64,000 nucleotides of DNA from positions 16,903,678 to 16,967,677 of the forward strand of contig NC_051074.1 in NCBI RefSeq assembly GCF_004664715.2, read 5' to 3'. Shown here one piece after another: positions 32,401-45,187 of the stretch. The DNA comes from Peromyscus leucopus. Taxonomy: Eukaryota > Chordata > Mammalia > Rodentia > Cricetidae. Under the pieces are notes generated by a model. It saw only the letters and a program-made list of their open reading frames with translations. It did no database searches and was not told the origin of the DNA. The position numbers and the translations under genes are program-made. Within the stretch, counting starts at the first letter, position 1. Each line of letters begins with the position of its first letter.

Positions 32401-34539
32401 ACACATATAAACAAAGTATTTTCATCATGTCTCTCTCATGTCACTTCCTTCCAATGTCCCCAAGGCCACCCAACACATTCCTCTCCCAATTTCATGTCCT
32501 TTCCTTTATTTTTTAGTTTTAGCCAGAATCAAATTATTTTACTGGGTTAGGGACAACCTAGTAGTGTTCATACCCCAAACAACAAATGACTCAATAGGAC
32601 ATCAGTTGATTATAGTTCCTCTCAGCTAGGAGTGGGCCCTTAAGGATCCTTCCCCATCCATCTTGGGATGTTACCTAACATGGTCTTGTGCAGATCTTGT
32701 GTGGGTAAGCATAGCAACTGAGTTCATGAGTATAACAGCCATGTCAAATGAGAAGAGAGCAATTTAGAGTGTTGTTTCTCCACCTTCCAGCTCTTAAATT
32801 CTTTCTGCCATTGTTTGGTTGGTACAGATCTCCTACCTTAGGACTGAGTGCTCACAGTCACTCACTCTCAGAAATTTTACCAGTTATTAATATCTATAAA
32901 TTAATTGTTCCCTACTGCAAAATGAAGCTTCTCTTACCAAGACTGGGAGCAGCCAAGGAATATGGGCATCAATGTAAATATTTAGAAGATAGTTTGTCAT
33001 GGGAATTTAACAAAATAACAGTAATAGATTTACTTTAGGGCCTATGAGCTCCATGAGTATTTGATCAGGTTTAGAGTACCAGGCATGAATTTCATCATGT
33101 GGATTATGCCTGAAATCCATTTAGAAGATAGTTGCCTAAGCCCCAAATAGTCGGGCCCACTATTTTTATCAGTGGGCACATCTTTCCTGAAGGTTGGTTG
33201 GTACTTAAACATGTGTTTTTCTCCTCATTAAATAGAGCTTGAATGTAGAGAGGAAGTTTCTTAGTCAGTTTGAGGTTGATTTTTCTGTCTCCTGAAGAAT
33301 AAATGATATCTTTGTCAACAGATTCTATTCATCTACTTATAGAGAGCAAGAAAAAGCAATAGAAACAACTTGTGTTGTTTGAGTGGTCTCTGAGGCATTC
33401 CTGATGTGCAGTGCTGTCCATCCATGCAGGGTTCCTGTGTTCAAACTTCTTTGTTTTTTGAAATTATATTTTTTAAAATATCTTACAGGGTATTGGGTTT
33501 CCATATGATATTTTTAGGATTCATTACTCTTGGTTAAGCCACCTCCTACTTCCTAGTCTCTCATATGCCCTCTGTTTTATACCAATACCACGCTGACCTT
33601 TTTAATATAAATCTGTAATATCTTTAGAAATTAGGTATTATGATATTTCCCATAATAATTGTTTTTTCTTAGGATTGCTCTAACTATTTGGGATATTTGT
33701 TGCCTCAATATTAATTTTTTTCTTCTCTGTGTTTGGAGAATGTCACTGAATTTTTAATTGGGATTTCACTGAGTCTGTAAGCTGCTTTCAGTAGCACGTA
33801 TATTTTCATAGTATTAATTCTTCTGATCCATGAGGTTAAGAGGTCTTTCTATCTTCTCTTGCTTTCTTCAACTTTTTCTTTGGTTTCCTAAACATTAATT
33901 GCAGAAGTTATTCATTTCCTTAGTTAGGCTTATTCCTGGAAGTAAATGAGTGTGTATGTGTGGGGGCTGGGGGCGGTGTGTACTATCAATGATTGTTTCC
34001 CGATTCAATTTTAGTAGTTTTATCATTGGTATATAGTGTGGCTATTGACTTATGTGTGTTAATATTGTAACCTATAACTTTGCAGAAAGTATTAGTTCTG
34101 AGATTTTCTTCTGGAGTAATTATGGTCTCTTGTGTATAGAATAATATTATCTACAACTAAGGATACTCTGGATTCTTGACATTTTCCTATTTTCATCCCT
34201 TTTATTTCCTTATATGTCCTTATTTCTCTATTGAAGACTTCAAACATAATGAATAAACAAGGAATAAAGGCTACATCTACATGTTGTTCCTAATTTTAGT
34301 GAGAATATTGGGTCTGTCTTCATTTAGCATGATACTGGTTATAAAGTTGTTGTACATAGCCTTTATTATTTGAGGTACACCCCTTGCATCCCTTACACCT
34401 AGGTGATTTTTATCATGAAGGTATGTTGGATTTGGTCAAATTCTATTCATGCATCAATAGATATGATCATGGGATCTCCCTGTTTGAGCCTATTAGTGTG
34501 ATCAATATGTTGATTGGTTGATGTTTTGTAATGGTTGAA

Positions 34540-34825
34540 AGGACAATATCCCCCAGAGGCTCAGAGTTTATATACACGATTACCAGTTGGTGGCACTGTT
34601 TGTGACACCACCCCACTAATCTTTCTCCCTCTGCTTTGTGCTTATGGATCAAGATGTAAGCTCTCAACTTCCTGCTCAGGCTGCACTGCCTGGTGTTGGC
34701 TCTTATACTTCTCTGAAATGACGGACTCCTATTCCTCTCAAAACCTAATCACAAATAAACTCTCTCTTCTCTAAGTTGCCTTGGTCATGGTGTTTTATCA
34801 AATAATAGAAAAGTAATGCATGCAT
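34540..34825 (+). mobile_element. L1 3' end nested in the old antisense L1
   Basis: CTTATGGATCAAGATGTAAG, TCTCAACTTCCTGCTCAGGC, CACAAATAAACTCTCTCTTC, GTTGCCTTGGTCATGGTGTT and TTATCA, followed by AATAGAAAAGTAATGCA. Antisense ORF2 sequence continues on both sides, so this inserted later. Confidence 0.8.
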
Positions 34826-35249
34826 GTTCAAGCATTTCTGTGTCTGAGGAATGACACCAATTTTGTTATAAAGAATAATTTTTTGGATGGGATCATGAAT
34901 TTAATTTTCTAGTATTTTGTTAGAATTTTCACATCCATGGCCCTCAGGAAGATTGGTACGCAATGTTCTGTTTTATTCTGTTTTATTTGGTTTCTGTATT
35001 AGAATTATATGGGATACATGAAAGGTTTTAAAGTATTTCTTCCTTAAGTTCTTATGGAATAATTTGAATAGTATTGTTGTTAGTTCATGAATTTTTTAGT
35101 AGAATTATACAAAGAATTCATCTGATGTGGGCTTTGTTTTAATTGGCACATTTCTTAGGATCTTGTTGCTGTTTACAGATGTTTAATATCTTCCCTTCAT
35201 TTTGACCTTACAAAACGATACACATTTTAAGGATTTGTTTTAATTAATA

Positions 35250-35375
35250 TATGTGTTGGATGTGCTGTCTGCATGCATATATGTGCATCACTTGTGTGCT
35301 TGCTTCCTAAAGAAGCCAGAAGAGGTCCCTAATCATCTGGAGCTAGAATTACAGAGAGTCGATAGGCACCATGTA
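35250..35375 (-). mobile_element. B3-type SINE fragment, antisense
   Basis: GTGCATCACTTGTGTGCTTG, GAAGCCAGAAGAGGTCCCTA, TCATCTGGAGCTAGAATTAC and AGGCACCATGTA. This is the B3/B2-type 3' body order in antisense. The tRNA-like head is missing. Confidence 0.65.
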
Positions 35376-35519
35376 TTTCAAACTTTGTCATTTATTAGAT
35401 TAAAATACCTACTGGTTTCTTTGTTTGGAATACATTTTCCTATCTTTTTACCTTATTGTGGTATCTGTCATTGATTGCAATGTGTGTTTCTTAGAGTCAT
35501 AGAAAAATGGATTCTGTTG

Positions 35520-35648
35520 TCTTTTTTTTTTTCTCAAGACAGGGTTTCTCTTTGTAGCACTGGCTGTTTTGGAACTCCCTCTGTAGACCAGGCTGGCCTC
35601 AAACTCACAGAGATCTGCCTGCCTCTGCCTCTGCCTCCCTTTTCTGAT
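35520..35648 (-). mobile_element. B1 SINE, antisense, inside the old L1
   Basis: T-run, CTCAAGACAGGGTTTCTCTT, TGTAGACCAGGCTGGCCTCA and AACTCACAGAGATCTGCCTG with a repeated CTGCCT end. Truncated before the CCGGG end. Confidence 0.9.
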
Positions 35649-36959
35649 CCATTCTGCTTTTCTGTGCCTTCTTAATGGGAAATTCAGACCATTCACATTT
35701 AAAGCTAACATTGAAAGATGTATATTGATTCTTCTTTATATTATTGAACTAGTGTTGCTCTACTAGAATTCTTTTGTCTAAGAGTTCTGTGTTGTTTACT
35801 TTTTTTCTGTGACCTCTTGTCTGTTTATCCTTCTTTTCATACTGAAATATTCTTTCCAATATTTCCTATACTTTGGTGGTCATATATTACTTGTTTTATT
35901 TTTATGGGAAAATTTTATTTTTCCTGTTATCATAGATGATGGTCCAGGTTGGCAGAACATTATTCCAAATATGGGCTTGTATTTCTAGGCCCCTTTGATT
36001 TTAAAGCATTCTTTGAATAATCAGCTGTTATCCTGATGACCTTGCCTTTATAAGTGAATTGATCCTTCTTTTACAACATCCACTATACTTTCTTTATTTT
36101 TATTTTAGCAATTCAGTCATAGGGTGTTTCTTTTCTGATTCTTTTCTATTTAACATTCTCTAGGACTATAATAGCTTGATATAATCAATTCCTCTTCTGT
36201 CTTGGATATTTTCTTCTATTATGCTTATTGAAAATCTGTTTGCTTCTGCTAACCCAAAAGCCCAGTATGCCAAAATACAGGTAGGCTGACTGCAGCTCCT
36301 CACTTCTCTTCCTGATGCTCCAGTCTCAATCCCCTCCGTCTCACCCCCAGCTCTGTAGCAGGACTCCTGCTATGGTCTCTCTTTCCCTCTGTGCCTTCAT
36401 CCCCAACAGATCACAAACTTTCTTCCTCCAACCTACCAACACAACACCTGAGCAGGACAGGGATACAGGTAAACCAATGTAAGACCTTGACCACTCCCTC
36501 CATTCCTTCAAATCTAATCCCCCAGTCTCATCCTCAGGTGCAAAAGAACACCTGTTCAGTCCCTTCCCCCATTTCCATAGCTCCAATGCATCCCACAAAT
36601 CTTACTCTCTTAATCTCCTTCTCCTCACTTGTTTATTTATCCCGGCCCCTAAATCCAGCAGTCCCCCACTTCCTCAACCCCATTAATTCAAAGGCCAATC
36701 CAGTCAGGGAAATGGGTAGGTCGACTATAGATCTTCCCAACTCCTTCTTGTTCTCTAGATCTAATTCCCAGCTTTCATCCACAGGGCTATAGCACACCTT
36801 TTGGTGTGAGTACTTTTTACTGTCTACCCCCAGTCTAAGGAGACTAAATAACCAGATCCTGGTTAAATACAGCTCTCCTCATTACTTTCAACTACTTCAG
36901 ATTTATTAGAATGGCTTACATATTGAAGTCCAGATAATCCAACAATGTTTGTCTACCAA

Positions 36960-37585
36960 GGTAAAGTCCAAGAATCTAGGAGCTGTGCAGTCCATGAGAT
37001 TGGTTGTTTAAGCTAATCTTCAGTATACTATGAAAGCTTGAAGAAGTAGGCTCTAATGCCAGTGAAGGAATGGAACTGCCAGCAATAGCAAACAGGCAAA
37101 GAGCTAACGCTTCTTTTATTTTTTTCCTTTTATTTTATTTTACAATACCATTCAGTTCTACATATCAGCCACGGATTCCCTTGTTCTCCCCCCTCCTGCC
37201 CCCCAGCCCTTCCCCCAGCACACCCCCATTCCCACCTGCTCCAGAGCAAAGCCTCCCCCAGGACTGAGATCAACCTGGTAGACTCAGTCCAGGCAGGTCC
37301 AGTCCCTTCCTCCCAGATTGAGCCAAGCGTCCCTGCATAAGTCCCAGGTTTCAAACAGCTAACGCTTCTTTCTTCCACTTTCTTTATATAGGCTGCCAGC
37401 AGAAGGTATGGCCCAGAATAAAGGATCTTACCATCTCAAAAGGTCAGAATTTAGGGTGAGTCTTCTCACTTCAAATGTTTAATTAAAAAAAATATTCCTC
37501 ACAGGTGTACCCAGCTGCTTCACTTTTAGTTAATTCCAGATGTAGTCAAGTTGACAACCAAGAACAGCCATTACAACAAGGTAAT
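36960..37585 (-). mobile_element. Old terminal repeat (Lx-like), split by a younger L1
   Basis: Left part: TAGGCTCTAATGCCAGTGAAGG (37.05 kb). Right part: TATATAGGCTGCCAGCAGAAGG, GGTGTACCCAGCTGC and GATGTAGTCAAGTTGACAACC (37.38-37.57 kb). This is the antisense form of the repeat seen in sense at 55.48-55.99 kb (TTGGTTGTCAACTTGGCTAC). Interrupted at 37,117-37,356. Confidence 0.62.
37102..37371 (-). mobile_element. 240-bp L1 3' end with a perfect 15-bp duplication
   Basis: AGCTAACGCTTCTTT occurs at 37,102-37,116 and 37,357-37,371, exactly flanking a 5'-truncated antisense L1 3'UTR (poly-T, TTTTATTTTACAATACCATTC, C-rich tract, GACTCAGTCCAGGCAGG, AAGTCCCAGGTTTC). It matches the 3'UTR of the 7.9-14.6 kb L1. 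The exact duplication suggests a recent insertion. Confidence 0.94.
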
Positions 37586-37589
37586 GTAA

Positions 37590-39885
37590 ATTAATACATA
37601 TAAATAAGTACCTATATGTAGCCTTTATTTAGTGTTCTTTCTAATATTTATTGAACTATAATATAGGTATTGTATGCATTTTGTATAAGTATAGTCATAT
37701 AATCTTCCGTGAAATATGTATGTATGCTTTTACAAATATATGTAACAAAATAATTGTAGATTAGAAATGACAGTAAATAATAGTGGTTATTATTATTATT
37801 ATTGGTATTGGTATTACTTAAAAGCGTCTCTATCCATAGATCATTCTAGGTAAGTCCATCACATGTCAGTGTGGTGCCAATGATCATGTAAAGACCATAT
37901 GTTGATATTTTTCAAGGGAATTTAACTTTTGTATCCAGGAGTACCTCAATTTCTGCAAAATTTTATTATCATGATCTGAAATTAAATGATAGATAAATAA
38001 AGAAGAATACTGTCTTGTGTGGATCTAATTAGGATTCAAAACATAGCATATATTCTTACCAATCTCTACTACATATTGATGTATTTCCCATAACTGCAAT
38101 CTTTTTTTCATCTTCAAAGCCTGAAATATAAGATTTAATCATACAATTAATACTGAAATTAGTAGAACTCATTACACATTTCCTCTGAATGTGATAAAAC
38201 ATATGAGACCCAGGACTTACAGTCTCAAATGCCTTATCTTCTTTGAGTATCAGTGGTCATAATGTAATGAATTCCCACATTAAACAGAACTCAAGTATCA
38301 AAGGAGCAAACAGTGAAGATATGCTAAATGAGGGTAATAAATAATTCTTTCAATGTTTTTCTAGAGATTTTGCCAGGTCACACTTTAGAATTCATTTTTG
38401 TTTGCTCTAATATACAAGCAATATTGTCTAAGTTTAGTATTTATAGTGAATATAATTTTTCTCATATAAATATATTAGCAAACACATCTCTTTTAAAATT
38501 GTTAATCCCTTTTTGTCTAAAACCATTTTTAAAACTTGTCACTTTAATTTCCTTGTGATATAAAATTTTATTTTTACTGTATTCTTTCTTGATAAATTGC
38601 TAAAATATTTTCCCAGATATATGCTAGTGAATATTAGTGTTTTATCAAATATCAATTCCTCATTAAATTTTATGTCAAAGAAAATTGTGTGGCATCGGTG
38701 TAGTAAATCTTAAAATTGAACATAAAATTTTTCACATCCATTTAGTAGAGACCACAAACTCCATTTTAGTTTCCAATGTCAGATCAGAAGAAATTATCTC
38801 CCCACAACTACCTCTCAAGAGGTGCTCAGGGTTTAGTTGCTTGTTTATGAGAACATAATCAATTTAGGGAATAGTATGCCTTCTCAACAAAGCCCCATAG
38901 TTTTGAGTATTATCAAATCTCACAAAAGGTATTTTGGAAACTGTAGTTTGTAATTTCTAGCCATTTAAAAAGTTGTGATTAAGATTTATAGATGTGATAT
39001 GTTACTGCAATCATGGTTTACTGTAACAATGCATGAGTGAAACAAGTGAATACAAAATATTATTTGTTCACAGTTATTGGGAGTCATGATGAGTATTGAA
39101 AGATGTTCTGAGTTTTTTAAGTATGCCTGTAATAAAGGTTTCAAACACTGAAGTGTCATAATAGAATCTTTTGCATAATTTGATACATGTAAGTTACTAC
39201 ATCTATTCATTACTTCATTCATTAAGTAAAACCTTATGTCATATAAGACAGTAGAAATCTACCACTGTGTTTGTGAAAAAGGGAGCAGAGAAAACAAAAG
39301 TGCTGTGTAGAAATACTCTCCAAATTGAAATACTTCATCCTAGGGAAAGGTCCATAAAGAGTCAGGAAGTAAACAATACCTGAAAATATCAAGGGGTAAA
39401 CAATTCACAAGTCTCAGGAAGCTCCCAAAGCAAGTCACAAGTTTGTTCTCCAAGGTTTTATAAGCAATAAGGGTTGCTGTGAAAAGGCGACTCTTAACAG
39501 ATATTTGAGCTGCATGAAATTTACACCGAGAACTCCAAAGATTCAACATTTATGAATAATCTCTCTTGTGGTATGAGCTTTTCAGGCAAGCCTTTGAGAC
39601 TTTCATGCTCCTGTAAGAAATCCCGGGTGCTCATTCTTGGAAATAACCCCCGTATTCTCACTGATCCACTTAGATAGGTTTTGATCAAACCATTTGTTTG
39701 GTCTATAAGTGTTGCCTTATGTAGGGTGTAGCGGTGTTTCTTTATGTCTCCCCAGGGAAAAAATCACACAAAAAGTATAGGTAAATAAACAAAGTAAGAA
39801 TGGCACATCATATGTTAGAAGGAAAAAAAAAAAACAGTGAAAGTTATGCAATATGTGACACAGATTGAGAATAAAGATAATCTTC
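37590..39885. other. Mostly unique AT-rich sequence
   Basis: No gene or repeat supported. The part at 39.34-39.77 kb (AAGCTCCCAAAGCAAGTCAC, TATGCAGGG-like ends) has an LTR-like feel but no boundaries I can defend. Confidence 0.45.
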
Positions 39886-40157
39886 ATTGTCTAGGGAGGC
39901 CACCTCCTGATGTGAACTTAAATTGCTCTTTCCTGTGAACTCTCTCAGACTTCTTTCCGAGTCCATATCTATTGTGTCAGTCTGTAGTGTCAGTCTCAAA
40001 TCCACAGAAACACTTTCTACTAGGGAAAGGCCCCCTTCCTCCATTGACTGCTATGGGCTCTCTTCTTTCTGTCCTCCATTCTGGTAAGTCCAGATTCACT
40101 GTTAGTCATGCAGCAGCCTGCTTACAGAAGCTCCTCTTCCTACTCTAATTTTTTTTT

Positions 40158-40312
40158 TTTTAGGTTTTTTTTTTTAGAGAGGGTTTCTCTGTGTAACTTT
40201 GCACCTTTCCTGGAACTGCTCTTGCAGCTCAGGCTGACCTTAAACTCACAGAGATCCTCCTGGCTCTGCCTCCAGAGTGCTGTGATTAAAGGCATGTGCC
40301 ACTACCCCCTGA
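40158..40312 (-). mobile_element. B1 SINE, antisense
   Basis: AGAGAGGGTTTCTCTGTGTA, CTTTGCACCTTTCCTGGAAC, CAGAGATCCTCCTGGCTCTG and TGCTGTGATTAAAGGCATGT. Confidence 0.93.
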
Positions 40313-40322
40313 TGGGACTCCA

Positions 40323-40470
40323 TTTTTTTTTTTTCAAGACAGAGTTTCTCTGTGTAGCTTTGCGCCTTTCCTGGAACTCACTTGGTAGCCCAGGCTGGCC
40401 TCGAATTCACAGCCACCTGCCTCTGCCTCCCGACTGCTGGGATTAAAGGCGTGTGCCACCACCGCCCGGC
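40323..40470 (-). mobile_element. B1 SINE, antisense, with 9-bp duplication
   Basis: Complete to CCGCCCGGC. GGGACTCCA flanks it at 40,314-40,322 and 40,471-40,479. It inserted right behind the B1 at 40,158 in the same orientation. Confidence 0.95.
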
Positions 40471-40953
40471 GGGACTCCAATTATTGATGTGGATCCAGGT
40501 CCTTCTGTCCCTCTCATTCCTGTCTCTCCAGATTTAATTTTAATTTTGTAGCAGCCCACATGGCAGTAGCACCTCCTCTCACCCTAACTCTACTCCCAGG
40601 GGATTCTGAATTTGATAAGGACCCCAGATACCCTAGCTCTTTCCACTGCCCCTCTCAGTAATCAACAGCCACCAAAGAAAACAACACCCACCCAACAAAG
40701 ACAAGATGAGATATCTACACCAATCAACACTCTGAACACATAACTCTAGATGATTAAATCCCAGGACAAAACCACTAATATAAATAGCAAATAGAATGTT
40801 CCTCCACCGGAAGCCAGGAACCATATTTTAAAAGACTCTAAGAAATGCAATTTAGATATAGCATAAGACAGGGACTTCAATAGCAATCATGGATATCTTC
40901 AAGAATCTTAAAGAGGATATGATCAAATGCCTTATTAAAAACTATGAAAACAA

Positions 40954-41118
40954 GCCGGGCGTTGGTGGCGCACGCCTTTAATCCCAGCACTCGGGAGGCA
41001 GAGCCAGGCGGATCTCTGTGAGTTCGAGGCCAGCTTGGGCTACCAAGTGAGCTCCAGGAAAGGCGCAAAGCTACACAGAGAAACCCTGTCTCGAAAAACC
41101 AAAAAAAAAAAAAAAAAA
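40954..41118 (+). mobile_element. B1 SINE, young, long exact duplication
   Basis: CCGGGCGTTGGTGGCGCACG, GCGGATCTCTGTGAGTTCGA, GGAAAGGCGCAAAGCTACAC, a CTCGAAAAACC end and an A-tail. AAACTATGAAAACAA flanks it (ending at 40,953 and 41,132). Close to the cricetid B1 form. Confidence 0.95.
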
Positions 41119-44100
41119 ACTATGAAAACAAACAAACACAAAATAGTTAAAGTTAAATAATGAAAATAATTCAATACATGAAAATATAGGTAGAATCACT
41201 AAAGAAAAACTAAACTGAAGAAAAAAAAAAAGGAAATGAAAAATGTAGTGTGTCAATCAAGAACCTCGGAGCTGAATCTCACCAACAGATTACAAGACAG
41301 AAGAGAGAATTTCAGATGTTGAAGGCAAGGTAGCAGAAATAAATAACTTAGTCAAACAAAATGTTAAATCTAAAAAAAAAAAAATCCTTGTACAAAACAT
41401 CTAGGAAATCAGGGACATCATGAAAAGACGAAATCTAAGAATAATAGGAATAGAGAAAGGTGAACAAACTCGGGTCAAAGGCATAAAAATGTTTTTAATA
41501 AAATCAAAGAAGAAAATTTTCTCAATCTAAATGAGCACATGCATATCAATGTACAAGAAGCATATTGTCCAGCAAACAGACAAGAACAGAAAAAAATGCA
41601 ATAACACATAATAGTCAAAACACAAATGTACACAACAAAGAAAGAATATTAAAAGATGTGAGTGAAAAATATCAGGTCACATGTAGAGGGAAACCCAATA
41701 CAACTTGACTTTTCAATGGAGATTTGAAAATACCAAAGAACCTGAAAAAATGTTCTACACTGAGATTATAGATGCCTGTACAAACTACTATAACCAGCAA
41801 AAGTATCAGCTGAAATCAAAAGAGAAAGAAAAATATTCCATGATGGGACTAAATTTTAGTAATTTCTATCTACCAGTCCAACCCTACAGAAGATGCTAGA
41901 TGATGAAAAAAAAATCAACATAGAGAGATTGGCTACACCCAAGGAAACACAAGGAATAAATAATACCAAATGAATAAATTAAAATGGGGGAAGGAAGGCC
42001 ACACCAAAGCAACAAAATGAGAGAAAAAAACCCTGTTACATCCAAGAAACACACCTCACCAGATGCTGCCTCAGGATAAAAGGATGGGAAAATGTGTTCC
42101 AAGCAAATTAATACAAGAAGCATGTAAGCGTAGCTATATAATAACCAACAAAATAAACTCCATGCAAAATCTAATAGGAAAAGACAACATCTACTCATTC
42201 AAGAAAAAATCCACCAGGAGGTTATTACACTTTGTATATTTTTACACCAAACAACAATAAATGGAACAAAACAACAACAAAAATGAAAACAAAATAAAAC
42301 AACAAACAAACTAAAAACAAAAGCAAAAAATAATGAGTAATAGCCAAATCATGTATAAGCTATTACATAGTGATTTTAGGTGACTTCAATACACAACTTT
42401 CACCAATAGACAGATTATCTAGATGAAACTAAAAAGGGAAATTCTGAAATTAACAATTATCATAAATCTTTCAGACCTAGAAGACAGCTACATAATACTA
42501 TAACCAAACACTAAATAAGAAAGTTTCTTCTCAGTAGCTTATGCTACTTTCTCCAAAATTGATCACATACTATGACACAAAGCTAGTACAAACAGATATA
42601 AAAAAAAATGAAATAACATCCAGCATTCTAACTGACTATCATGGATTCAAACTAAACATCAAAAACAAAAGAAAGTATACAATCTAGCAGAAACTCAACA
42701 ACTAACCACTGAATGAAAAATGAGTCAAAAACAGAAGTCAAGAAGAAAACTAAAATGTTTTTGGAAATGAATGAAAATGAAACCACAACCTACCCAAAAC
42801 TATGAGACACAATAAAGGTAGTTCTAAGAGGCAGGGTCATAGACCTAAGTGCTTATAGCAGAAAAATGAAGAGCTCATATTTGTAACTTAGCAACACTCA
42901 AAGAACTTAGAAAGCTCAAGAACAACAAAAACAAATAATATCCCCAAAGAGTAGATGACAAAAATAACCAAATTCGGGTCCTAAATGAATAAAACTGAAA
43001 CAGCAACAACAATACAAAAAAAAAAATCCAAGAAAGGAGTTGATTCTTGAGAAAATTAACAAGGTTGGCACACATTTTGCCAACTTAAATAAAAGGTAGA
43101 GAAATAATTTCAAATAATAAAGCTGAAGAAACACAGGTCTATATTACAATAGACACTAAAGAAATTCAAAAAATTATAAGGACATAATTTTAAAATATGT
43201 ATTATGCTAGTCTGGAAAATCTAAAACACTGGGCAAATTTCTTAATATATACAATGTACCAAAGTGAAATCAAAATCAAATAAGCCATTTAAACAGGCCT
43301 ATAATCCCTAGTGAAATAGAAGTTGAATTAAAATTTCTCCTATGAAGAAAGCCCAGAGCCTGGTACATTCAGCACAGAATACCACCAGACTTTTCACATA
43401 AAAATTAATTCAAATGTACTTCAAAATATTCTGCAAAGTAGAAACTGAAGGAACATTTCCTAATTCTTTTTATGAAGACACTGTTATTCTGATACTAAAA
43501 CCATAAGAAGACGCAACAAAGAATAAAGCTATAAACCAATATTCCTTATGAACATAGATGTAAAAATCCTCAGTAAAATACTTGGAAAGTGAATCGAAAA
43601 GATTATTCACCATGATTAATTTGGCTTTGAGCCAGATATGCTGGGATGGCTCAACACACACAAATTAATATATGATTCATCAATAAAACACACTAAAAGA
43701 GAAAATCCAAATTATCATCTCATTAAATGCAAACAAAAAAAAGGCTTTTATAAACATCAACATCTCTTCATGATAAGAGGCTAGGAGAGACCAGGGATAT
43801 AAAGGACATCCATCAAAATGATAGTGACCACTTACAGGAAGTCCACAGCCAGCATGAACTAAAACGGAGAGAAACTGAAAACATTTGCAATAAAATTAAG
43901 AAAAGAACCAAGGACATATCTTCTCCATTCATCTCATACCTATTCAGTACAGTACTTGAAGTCTTCACCACAGCAATAAGACAAGTGGAGGAGATCAAGG
44001 TCTACAAATAGAAAAGAGGTCAAAGTATTTTTAATTTGCAGATGATATGATTTTATCTAAAAAACACCCTAAAGACTTCACCAAGAAACTTCTGCAGCTG

Positions 44101-44239
44101 ATACATTTTTTTCAGTGGCAACATAAAAATTAACACACAAAAAAATAAATAACCTCTCTATAAACAAATGACAAAGAGACTGATGGGGAAAAGATCAGGG
44201 AGACAATACAATTTGCAGTAGTCTAAAAATAATAATAAT

Positions 44240-44720
44240 AAAATATCTTTTGTTTTGTTTTCTTTGTTTGTTAAGAAATGTTTTATTCATTTTACATATC
44301 AACCCCAGAACCTGTTCTCTTCCCTCCTCCCACCTCCAGATCCTTCTCCCCAATCCATTCTCCATTCCCTCCTCTGAAAAGTTAAGGCCTCCCATAGGGA
44401 GTCAGAAAAGCCTGGTACATTCTGAGGCAGGTCCAAGCTCCTCCCCCTGCATCAAGGCTGTGCAAAGTGTGCAACCATAGGTAATAGACTCTAGCTCATG
44501 CAAGGAGGATAGTCCTGATCCTACAGTCAGGGGGCCCCTTAAGCATACCAAGCTTCCCAACTCTCTAGCCATTGGTCTAAAGCTCATGAGTTCCCACTAG
44601 CTTGGTTAAATTGTCTTTGTAGGTTTTCCTATCATGATCTTGATGCCTCTTGCTCATAGAATCCCTCTTCCCTCTATTCGACTGGACTCCTGGAGCTCAG
44701 TCTGGGGATTTGTAACCAAG
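44240..44720 (-). mobile_element. 5'-truncated L1 3' end, antisense, nested in the old L1
   Basis: TTTTATTCATTTTACATATC, GGTACATTCTGAGGCAGGTC, CCTGATCCTACAGTCAGGGG, GAGTTCCCACTAGCTTGG and CGACTGGACTCCTGGAGCTC. Sense ORF2 sequence resumes at GCAAATGAAAGACTTGTA (44.72 kb). Confidence 0.82.
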
Positions 44721-45023
44721 CAAATGAAAGACTTGTATAATGAAAACACTGAAGCTGAAGAGACACCAGATGATTGACAGATCTTATGGTCACAGATCTT
44801 ACAGAATAACATTGGGAAAATGGCCATCCATCAAAAATAGTCTACAGATTCATTGCAATCCCTATCAATAATTCCAACAGAATTCTCCACAATATTCTTT
44901 TAAATACAATTTCATATGATAAACAAAAATCCCAAGATAGCTAACACAATCTTGAATAATAATTGCTGTGGGTACCACCATTCCAGATTTCAAGTTGTAC
45001 TAAATAGTTGTAAAGAAAACATA

Positions 45024-45124
45024 GTGTTCTGGACTACCAAGTGAATTCCAGGAAAAGGCGCAAAGCTACACAGAGAAACCCTGTCTCGAAAAACAAAAAC
45101 AAACAGAAAGAAAGAAAGAAAGAG

Positions 45125-45186
<62 letters not shown>

Positions 45187-45187
45187 G
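45024..45187 (+). mobile_element. B1 3' half with (GAAA)n tail
   Basis: CTGGACTACCAAGTGAATTC, AAAAGGCGCAAAGCTACACA and CCCTGTCTCGAAAAAC, then a GAAA array of about 19 units (45,108-45,187). Flanked by similar AAACATAGTGTT and AAACATGGAGTT, a diverged duplication within L1 ORF2. Confidence 0.88.

Larger units (their letters stand above)
32400..36960 (-). mobile_element. Old L1, antisense, from 3'UTR to 5'UTR
   Basis: Reading leftward is 5' to 3'. 3'UTR: 32.4-33.45 kb (AGGAGTGGGCCCTTAAGGATCC, TGGTCTTGTGCAGATCTTGTG, ACCAGGCATGAATTTCATCATG). ORF2 remnant: 33.45-35.2 kb, with the antisense RT-region blocks AGGATTGCTCTAACTATTTGGG, GGATTTCACTGAGTCTGTAAG and ATTAATTCTTCTGATCCATG. ORF1 or leader: 35.65-36.24 kb (ATATTTTCTTCTATTATGCTTATTG). 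Pyrimidine-rich 5'UTR: 36.25-36.95 kb, with three spaced similar blocks (36.32, 36.51, 36.76 kb) that may be decayed monomers. ORF2 is much shorter than the usual 3.8 kb. Nested insertions: an L1 3' end (34.54 kb), a B3 (35.25 kb) and a B1 (35.52 kb). Inert. Confidence 0.75.

Noticed and set aside
32748..33038. 96-codon plus-strand frame in an otherwise empty stretch
   Set aside because: It lies within the antisense L1 3'UTR (32.4-33.45 kb); no recognisable domain.
36391..36792. 133-codon frame rich in Pro, Ser and Thr
   Set aside because: Falls in the pyrimidine-rich 5'UTR-like part of the old L1; low-complexity composition explains the open frame.
39340..39780. Possible LTR around 39.3-39.8 kb
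   Set aside because: No TG...CA ends, no duplication and no similarity to the other LTRs in the window; left as unique sequence.
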